A stretch of DNA of 50,999 nucleotides from Aureibaculum marinum (GTDB lineage: Bacteria; Bacteroidota; Bacteroidia; Flavobacteriales; Flavobacteriaceae), in assembly GCF_003813905.1 (NCBI RefSeq), contig NZ_RPFJ01000010.1:1-50999 (forward strand), read 5' to 3'. The notes beneath the pieces were generated by a model. That model was not told the DNA's origin, made no database searches, and saw only the letters and a program-made list of their open reading frames with translations. The position numbers were made by a program, and so were the translations under genes. Of the stretch, positions 45,418 to 50,999 are shown piece after piece (positions within the stretch are counted from its first letter, which is position 1; the number at the start of each line of letters is the position of its first letter).

Positions 45418-45425
45418 TATCTTTG
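45418..45425 (+). promoter_or_regulatory. -7 promoter element (TATCTTTG)
   Basis: An exact TAnnTTTG match 74 bases before the superoxide dismutase start, in a 149-base gap that holds no gene. A long leader of about 65 bases would result. Confidence 0.4.
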
Positions 45426-45499
45426 AGCAGTTGAAGTATAAATACTTTGTTACATTTATAGTTCTTAAATGAAGTTTAACAATAAAAAAATATAAAATT

Positions 45500-46108
45500 A
45501 TGGCTTTTGAATTACCAAAATTACCTTACGCTTATGATGCGTTAGAACCACATATTGATGCACGTACTATGGAAATACACCATACAAAACATCATGCAGG
45601 ATATACTAATAATCTAAACAATGCTATTAAAGGCACTGACCTTGAAGGAAAATCTATTGAAGATATATTAACTGGTTTAGACATGAGTAATGCTGCAGTT
45701 AGAAATAATGGAGGTGGTTTTTATAATCACAATTTATTTTGGGAAATATTAAATCCTGAAGAAAAAGGCCGTTTATCTGGTCCATTAAAAGAGGCTATTG
45801 AAGCTGAATATATGTCTGTAGATGCATTTAAAGAATCTTTCTCTAAAGCAGCAGCAACACGTTTCGGATCTGGTTGGGCATGGCTTTGTGTTCATAAAGG
45901 AGGTAAAGTTGAAATTTGTTCTACGCCAAATCAAGACAATCCTTTAATGCCAGGAGTAGGGTGTGGTGGTACACCTATTTTAGCATTAGATGTTTGGGAA
46001 CATGCATATTATTTAAATTATCAAAATAGAAGACCAGATTATATTGAGGCATTTTTTAAAGTAGTCAACTGGAACGAGGTTGAAAGACGTTATGAAGCTG
46101 CTAAATAG
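45500..46108 (+). CDS. sodA: Superoxide dismutase, Mn/Fe family (Mn-type by motif)
   Basis: It removes superoxide in the cytoplasm. The 202-residue protein has all four metal ligands: H27 in EIHHTKHH, H77 in YNHNLFW, D164 and H168 in DVWEHAYY. Q145 in TPNQDNPLM is the position where Mn enzymes carry the active-site glutamine, so manganese is favoured, though cambialistic enzymes exist. No signal peptide is present. A strong terminator follows. Confidence 0.95.
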   Translation: MAFELPKLPYAYDALEPHIDARTMEIHHTKHHAGYTNNLNNAIKGTDLEGKSIEDILTGLDMSNAAVRNNGGGFYNHNLFWEILNPEEKGRLSGPLKEAIEAEYMSVDAFKESFSKAAATRFGSGWAWLCVHKGGKVEICSTPNQDNPLMPGVGCGGTPILALDVWEHAYYLNYQNRRPDYIEAFFKVVNWNEVERRYEAAK

Positions 46109-46140
46109 TTTATAAAAGAATTTATAAAAGTTAACTTTTA

Positions 46141-46179
46141 AAAGTAATGGTTTGATATATCAAATCATTACTTTTTTTT
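46141..46179 (+). terminator. Strong intrinsic terminator after sodA
   Basis: A 15-bp stem (46141-46155 with 46160-46174, one G-U pair) closes a TATA loop and is followed by a run of T to 46179. It is 32 bases past the stop codon. Its 3' arm and T run are typical of a rho-independent terminator. Confidence 0.88.
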
Positions 46180-46292
46180 ATGATTAGCTTTGAGCCCCAA
46201 AATTAAATATTTAAAACAAGTGCGTATCTGAGTATTATTGAAAAGAGAAAGCTAAACCTAATCTTTAAATACAAATCAAACTATAAACTTTT

Positions 46293-47189
46293 ATGAATTC
46301 TAGAAACTTTGCATTGCTCCTTGCATTTTTAGCTGCATTAATTTATGGAGTTAGCTTTACGGTTGCAAAAGATGTAATGCCTATATATGTAAAACCCTAT
46401 GCATTTATTATATTGAGGGTGTTAGGTGCGGCTATTCTTTTTTGGGTTATTAGTTTTTTTGCTAAAAAGGAGAAGATAGATAAAAACGATTATATCAGAA
46501 TTATTTTGGTAGCATGTTTTGGAGCAGCTTTTAATATGCTTACTTTTTTTAAAGGGCTAAGCTTAACTTCTCCAATAAGTGCATCGGTTATTATGTTAAC
46601 TGTACCTATAGTAGTGTTGTTGCTTTCAACACTAATATTAAAAGAAAAAATTAATCTTATAAAAGTATTTGGTATAGCTATTGGTTTGTTAGGTGCATTT
46701 ATATTGATTGTTTATGGACAAAGTATAAATAAAGGCGAAAATCCACTTTTAGGTAATTTTTTAGTATTTGTAAATGCTACATTATATAGTTTTTATTTAA
46801 TCATGGTAAAGCGGTTAACAGACAAATATCATCCTTTTACATTTGTAAAGTGGATTTATACCATCGGATTAATTGTAGTTATACCATTTGGATTTTCTGA
46901 GTTGCAAGAAGTACAATGGCAACTAATGCCTACAGATGTTCTATTAAAAGCAGGTTTTATAGTAGTGTTTACTACTTTTTTTACCTACCTTTTTAATTTG
47001 TTTGCTCTAACAAAGTTAAAACCTACAACATTAAGTATTTTTGTCTACTTGCAACCCGTAATCGCTACTGTTTATGCCTTAATTACTGAAAGTGATAGCT
47101 TAAGTATTGTTAAAATATTGGCAACAATTTTAATTTTTATAGGGGTTTATATGGTAACAAATGTCAACCGCCCTAAACAAATAACTTAA
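46293..47189 (+). CDS. EamA/DMT-family transporter
   Basis: A 298-residue protein of about ten membrane segments with two EamA repeats: the first begins ALLLAFLAALIYGVSFTVAK, the second begins GNFLVFVNATLYSFYLIMVKR. The family exports or imports amino acids, nucleotides or other small metabolites; the substrate cannot be told. A possible TAnnTTTG element (TAGCTTTG, 46185-46192) lies 100 bases upstream, immediately after the sodA terminator. Confidence 0.92.
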   Translation: MNSRNFALLLAFLAALIYGVSFTVAKDVMPIYVKPYAFIILRVLGAAILFWVISFFAKKEKIDKNDYIRIILVACFGAAFNMLTFFKGLSLTSPISASVIMLTVPIVVLLLSTLILKEKINLIKVFGIAIGLLGAFILIVYGQSINKGENPLLGNFLVFVNATLYSFYLIMVKRLTDKYHPFTFVKWIYTIGLIVVIPFGFSELQEVQWQLMPTDVLLKAGFIVVFTTFFTYLFNLFALTKLKPTTLSIFVYLQPVIATVYALITESDSLSIVKILATILIFIGVYMVTNVNRPKQIT

Positions 47190-47195
47190 TTTGTT

Positions 47196-47203
47196 TAAAT
47201 TTG
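47196..47203 (+). promoter_or_regulatory. -7 promoter element (TAAATTTG)
   Basis: An exact TAnnTTTG match 20 bases before the yicC ATG, in the 34-base gap after the transporter gene. No clear -33 box. Confidence 0.45.
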
Positions 47204-47223
47204 CGTAAACTTACCCTTACTAT

Positions 47224-48081
47224 ATGATACAATCAATGACTGGATACGGAAAAGCCGTAGCTGAATTACCTCAAAAAAAAGTAACTGTAGAAATTAAAAC
47301 ATTAAACAGTAAAAATTTAGATTTGAATGTCAGAGTGCCTTCAATGTACAGAGAAAAGGAATTGGAAATTAGAAGTAAATTATCTAAAAAATTATTTAGA
47401 GGTAAGGTAGATTTTACAATCCATGTTGAAAGTACTGGGGGAGAAACTACATCAATTATTAATCAAGAAGTAGTTAATAATTATATAGATCAATTAAGAA
47501 GTGTTACAGAAGTTTCTTCTGAAAGTTTACTTGAAATAGCAATGCGTTTGCCTGATGTTTTAAAATGTCAACGAGAAGAATTTGACGAAACGGAATGGGT
47601 TAAAGTTGAACAGACTATTGATGAAGCTATAGATGAGGTATTAGGTTTTAGAGCTGATGAAGGAGCAGTGTTGGCACATGATTTTACAATTCGTATTCAA
47701 AACATTCAAAAATTATCAGAAGAAGTTGCGGTATTAGACAAAGAAAGATTGGCTCAGATACGTGAACGGTTAGAAAAAGCTGTTGCTGATTTAAAACAAA
47801 ATGTAGATGAAAATAGGTTTGAACAAGAATTGATGTATTATTTAGAAAAGTTAGATATTACTGAAGAAAAAGTACGTTTAAATAATCATTTAGATTATTT
47901 TTTACAAGCCTTAATTAGTGAAGAGTCTAATGGTAAAAAACTTGGATTTATCTGTCAAGAAATAGGTAGAGAAATAAACACAACTGGATCTAAATCTAAT
48001 TTTGCTGCAATGCAAAAAGTAGTAGTTCAAATGAAAGATGAATTGGAAAAAATTAAAGAACAATTGCTAAATGTATTGTAA
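47224..48081 (+). CDS. yicC: YicC-family endoribonuclease
   Basis: The 285-residue protein opens with the conserved MIQSMTGYGKA, continues with LNSKNLDLNVRVP and ends with the conserved GFICQEIGREINTTGSKSN region and a helical tail. YicC proteins in E. coli and relatives cleave RNA and affect small-RNA turnover. Genes in this family are often followed by gmk, as here, with a 115- to 136-base gap. Confidence 0.94.
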   Translation: MIQSMTGYGKAVAELPQKKVTVEIKTLNSKNLDLNVRVPSMYREKELEIRSKLSKKLFRGKVDFTIHVESTGGETTSIINQEVVNNYIDQLRSVTEVSSESLLEIAMRLPDVLKCQREEFDETEWVKVEQTIDEAIDEVLGFRADEGAVLAHDFTIRIQNIQKLSEEVAVLDKERLAQIRERLEKAVADLKQNVDENRFEQELMYYLEKLDITEEKVRLNNHLDYFLQALISEESNGKKLGFICQEIGREINTTGSKSNFAAMQKVVVQMKDELEKIKEQLLNVL

Positions 48082-48217
48082 ATTAAGTAGTAAAAAACAT
48101 ACTAATCAGTATAAGTTTTCTTATAATCAATTGAAATTCAAAAGTTAATATCGTGTTTACAGGTAAATAAATACTAAAGCGTATTTAATCATATTTGTGA
48201 AACAGAAATATAAAAAT

Positions 48218-48829
48218 ATGTTACCAACTAAAAGTTCAAACCAAAAAGAAGGTAAATTAATTGTTTTTTCAGCTCCTTCTGGGTCTGGTAAAACTACTAT
48301 TGTAAGACATTTGTTAGGCATAGAAAAGTTGAATTTAGAGTTTTCTATTTCAGCAACTTCTCGTGAGCCTCGCGGTGACGAAATTAATGGAAAAGATTAT
48401 TATTTTATAAGTACAAAAGAATTTAAAAATCATATAAAAAATGATGATTTTTTAGAATGGGAAGAGGTTTATAGAGATAATTTTTATGGAACTTTAAAAA
48501 GTGAAGTAGAACGTATTTGGGCTTTAGGTAAACATGTAATTTTTGATATTGATGTTGCTGGTGGGTTAAGAATAAAAAAGAAATTTCCGAAAGAAACATT
48601 AGCCGTTTTTGTGAAACCTCCTAGTGTTGATGAATTAAAAATACGACTAAAAAAACGCAAAACCGAAAGCGAAGATCGAATAAATATGCGAATTGCAAAG
48701 GCCTCTGTTGAATTGGCAACAGCTCCACAATTTGATAAAATTATAAAAAATTATGATTTGGAAGTGGCGTTAAAAGAAGCAGAAAATTTAGTTGCAGATT
48801 TTATTGATGTAAAGCATAAAAACAAATGA
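48218..48829 (+). CDS. gmk: Guanylate kinase
   Basis: It phosphorylates GMP to GDP. The P-loop SAPSGSGKTTIV is near the N-terminus, followed by SATSREPRGDEINGKDYYF and FDIDVAGGLRIKKKF. I chose ATG 48218 because it gives a normal N-terminus; an in-frame GTG at 48197 would add seven residues (210 in all) but overlaps a possible ATATTTG promoter element. The last four bases overlap the nadD start, so the two are coupled. Confidence 0.94.
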   Translation: MLPTKSSNQKEGKLIVFSAPSGSGKTTIVRHLLGIEKLNLEFSISATSREPRGDEINGKDYYFISTKEFKNHIKNDDFLEWEEVYRDNFYGTLKSEVERIWALGKHVIFDIDVAGGLRIKKKFPKETLAVFVKPPSVDELKIRLKKRKTESEDRINMRIAKASVELATAPQFDKIIKNYDLEVALKEAENLVADFIDVKHKNK

Positions 48830-49407
48830 AAATAGGCTTGTACTTTGGGACCTTTAATCCCATACATATTGGGCATTTAATTATTGCCAACCACATGGTT
48901 GAATTTTCTGATTTAGAAGAGGTTTGGTTTGTTATTACACCACATTCTCCTTTTAAAAAAAAATCATCTTTACTGGGGGATAATCATAGATATCAGTTGG
49001 TGCAAATTGCAACAGAAGATTATAGAAGGTTAAAACCATCTACTATTGAGTTTCGTTTGCCTCAACCTAATTACACTATAAATACATTAGTACATTTAGA
49101 AGAAAAATATCCGCAACATCAATTTAATTTGATAATGGGAGAAGATAATTTAGCTTCTTTTCATAAGTGGAAAAATTATGAAGTTATTTTAGAAGAATAT
49201 GATATTTACGTTTATCCCCGTATTTATAATGGCGAAAAACCGAAATCACAGTTTGATAATCATCCAAAAGTACATCAAGTTGATGCTCCGATAATGGAGA
49301 TTTCTTCTACTTTTATTCGTAAAGCTATTGCAGATAAAAAAAACATAGAACCTTTATTGCCTAATAAAGTTTGGGAATATATTGAGCATATGAATTTTTA
49401 TAAGTAA
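48826..49407 (+). CDS. nadD: Nicotinate-nucleotide adenylyltransferase
   Basis: It makes nicotinate adenine dinucleotide on the way to NAD. The 193-residue protein has the nucleotidyltransferase motif GTFNPIHIGHL (H-x-G-H) at the N-terminus and ISSTFIRKAI near the C-terminus. MGEDNLASFHKWKNYE is typical for NadD. The start codon overlaps the gmk stop by four bases. It converges with the minus-strand lipoprotein gene ending at 49459. Confidence 0.95.
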   Translation: MKIGLYFGTFNPIHIGHLIIANHMVEFSDLEEVWFVITPHSPFKKKSSLLGDNHRYQLVQIATEDYRRLKPSTIEFRLPQPNYTINTLVHLEEKYPQHQFNLIMGEDNLASFHKWKNYEVILEEYDIYVYPRIYNGEKPKSQFDNHPKVHQVDAPIMEISSTFIRKAIADKKNIEPLLPNKVWEYIEHMNFYK

Positions 49408-49458
49408 TGTAATGTTTTTAAGTTAAGTTGTAAAATAAATTAAGCCTTTTTAAAGCGA

Positions 49459-50040
49459 TTATTGCTTTGTCAAAGTAACAACCTTAGTCGGTAAAACCTG
49501 TTTAGCTGCTCCAGTTGTGCAATCAAAGTACATTTCACCTGCTACTTGTAAAAATAATTTCATTTTCGTATTGTTTGTACCATAAACGGAAATAAAAACA
49601 TTTCCGTTTTGACCACAGTTAGTATTTTTACCAATATAATTTAACATATAAGTGTATATACTTTCTTTAATTATATATCCACCAAATAATACATATGGGC
49701 TGTCATCAGGTAAATCTAGGGTGTTTTCAATAACTCTCCCGTTACTATCAGTAATCTTATAACGAGCTAATAACAAATCTTCTTTTAATTCACCATCATC
49801 AGTAGTTGTTTTTACGATTTTGAATTCAAAGTTTTTACTGTTATATGTTCCTTTCCAAGTACCCGTAAACTTAGTCAATAAGTTGTTAATGTCTTTTACG
49901 TACACATAGTCCTTACCGTCCATTAAACCATCTTCTTTGTCAAGATAATCTACAGCTTTTTCTACCGGTATAATATGTTGTGCTTTGCAACTAAATATTG
50001 AAAGACTTAATACTAAAATTAATGTTATTACTTTTTTCAT
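49459..50040 (-). CDS. DUF6705-like lipoprotein
   Basis: A 193-residue protein with a lipoprotein signal (lipobox FSCK with the cysteine near 18) and a beta-rich mature domain: FTGTWKGTYNSKNFEFKIVK, then YVLFGGYIIKES, then MKLFLQVAGEMYFDCTTG. I recognise it, from memory, as the DUF6705 family common in Flavobacteriaceae, function unknown. Two cysteines (NCGQNG and DCTTG) could form a disulfide. It lies 15 bases after the broken gene at 50056-50999 on the same strand, so they are probably an operon pair. Confidence 0.8.
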   Translation of the reverse strand: MKKVITLILVLSLSIFSCKAQHIIPVEKAVDYLDKEDGLMDGKDYVYVKDINNLLTKFTGTWKGTYNSKNFEFKIVKTTTDDGELKEDLLLARYKITDSNGRVIENTLDLPDDSPYVLFGGYIIKESIYTYMLNYIGKNTNCGQNGNVFISVYGTNNTKMKLFLQVAGEMYFDCTTGAAKQVLPTKVVTLTKQ

Positions 50041-50055
50041 TTTTTGAATTAATTA

Positions 50056-50999
50056 TTAACAATCACCTGTTTCAACCTTACCGCTTTCATCTAGTGTTTT
50101 TGGCCTAATGCGTCCAGAATTTTTGATTTTATACAATTCAATTCCTTCTACTTTAATATGATCTCTTAAAAAACGCAGAAACCCTTTTTCATTTCCTTTT
50201 TTCATTAGTTTTATATAATCGCTTTCATACTCTTCCGCAGTTTTTAGATCTTTTATATCAGCAGTATTTCCAGTAAACTTTAGGGTATATGTGCCAGAAC
50301 TTGAAACCATAGTGCCATAAACAGATGACAAAGGGATATTATTGTATTCGGTGTATTTTGCAATTTGCAAAAATTTTATAACATCTGCAGGAGAGAACAT
50401 TCTTTTTATTTTATTAATAAACGGCCTTCCTGTTTTAGGATCTGTCTTACCAGTTGGAAAGTCATTTAAATGTGTATAAATATAACCTGTTGTATTGTCT
50501 CTGTCAATTTTAATATCTAAAGAATGCCCTCCGTTAGTATCATTTAATTGTGTAAATACTCCATTTTTATCTTGTACATACCCTGTTTCTTTTTTCAACC
50601 CTGTTTTGGTTTTTAAAAGGTCGAGTTTTGCTTTAAAGGCGGTATTGGCAATTTGGTTGGCTATTTTGGTACAAGGGTCGTCCTCCTCATCTTGATCTTC
50701 AAATCCACCACCACTTTCACCTCCAGCAATCCAAGAGATAGTTTCCTCTGCATCATTAAAATCTCCGCCACCTGAAGGACCGTTAAAATAAATATTTGTT
50801 ACTTAAAATCCAGCATCAGTAGAACCGCCTGCTATTAAAACAACTTCCTCTAGATTTTGATTGCACATAATACATTTAGAGCCATCATAACAAGGTCCGT
50901 GATATTGACATGTGCCTGAATTTTGAAAAAAAGCCGAAATACTACTGCTAAAAAACAGTGAAGCTTTGTTTTTTTTCACTTTACTTTTAAACTGTGCTA
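50056..50999 (-). pseudogene. Cys-rich secreted-like protein interrupted by an in-frame TAA; 5' end beyond the window
   Basis: One reading frame runs from the window edge to the stop at 50056-50058. It is broken by TAA at 50803-50805. The upstream part (64 codons to 50806) reads AQFKSKVKKNKASLFF... with a signal-like hydrophobic stretch, then GTCQYHGPCYDGSKCIMC, EEVVLIAGG and the stop. The downstream part resumes with NGPSGGGDF, an acidic Gly-rich linker and a globular domain (DPCTKIANQIAN, GYIYTHLND, FSPADVIKF). No ATG follows the stop before TTG at 50598. The parts look like one protein of the sort seen in Flavobacteriia, so a nonsense mutation, a sequencing error, or less likely a restart at TTG are the options. 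Confidence 0.65.

Noticed and set aside
48082-48217. Short hairpin TATAAG-TTTT-CTTATA before gmk as a terminator or riboswitch
   Set aside because: Only six A/T-rich base pairs, no U tract after it and no conserved aptamer features.
50803-50805. Stop-codon recoding in the interrupted gene
   Set aside because: The codon is TAA, which is not used for selenocysteine or pyrrolysine, and no recoding signal is visible; a mutation or error is simpler.

Overview
The window looks like a chromosomal segment of a marine-type member of the Flavobacteriaceae (Bacteroidota). The DNA is very AT-rich. Clear Shine-Dalgarno sequences are rare, and several upstream regions carry the Bacteroidota -7 promoter element TAnnTTTG. 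There is a type IX secretion sorting domain, and families typical of this group are present (DUF6909, DUF6705, a membrane-anchored MutS-like ATPase, a class II HMG-CoA reductase). No rRNA, tRNA, CRISPR array, insertion sequence or phage module was seen.

Layout. (1) 151-11101, all on the minus strand and tightly packed: a KDO transferase (waaA), a Crp/Fnr regulator, a small lipoprotein, a two-gene YeeE/YedE-type sulfur transporter, then molybdenum-cofactor genes moaA, moeA, moaC, a MobA with an unusual MobB-like N-terminus, a DUF1835 protein and a MoeB-rhodanese fusion, ending with the MutS-like ATPase. (2) 11186-15751, plus strand: nucleotide-sugar genes (WbpE-like aminotransferase, ugd, galE, rfbB). 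(3) 15786-21257: an interruption with a small membrane protein, glutaryl-CoA dehydrogenase, rnpA, a C-terminal processing protease and a DUF6909 protein. (4) 21390-31302, plus strand: the assembly half of a Wzx/Wzy-type surface-polysaccharide locus (Wzz-like protein, flippase, polymerase, three glycosyltransferases, WcaF-like acetyltransferase, O-antigen-ligase-like protein, WcaJ-like initiating transferase), running directly into purD. (5) 32710-36123: another glycosyltransferase, a PhoR/PhoB-like two-component system and a miniature T9SS protein, with a 301-base regulatory-looking gap. (6) 36287-49407: housekeeping and transport genes (3'-5' exonuclease, ABC-F protein, thioredoxin, two large POT peptide transporters, HMG-CoA reductase, Mn-type superoxide dismutase, EamA exporter, yicC, gmk, nadD). 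(7) 49459-50999, minus strand: a DUF6705 lipoprotein and a secreted-looking protein whose frame is broken by an in-frame TAA.

How the parts fit. Regions 2 and 4 together supply UDP-GlcA, UDP-Gal(NAc), a 4-keto-6-deoxy sugar and an amino sugar, and then build, flip, polymerise and possibly ligate a repeat-unit glycan. Region 1 puts a probable thiosulfate-type importer next to a rhodanese-bearing MPT-synthase sulfurylase, suggesting sulfur supply for molybdopterin, although moaD and moaE are not in the window.

No wholly new multi-gene defence or mobile system was recognised. The best candidates for something undescribed are the degenerate MobB-MobA fusion with its overlapping DUF1835 partner, the DUF6909 protein with a nucleoside-phosphorylase-like C-terminus, the POT transporters with differently placed soluble insertions, the TTAACA-rich inverted-repeat region beside the two-component system, and the interrupted Cys-rich secreted gene at the right edge.
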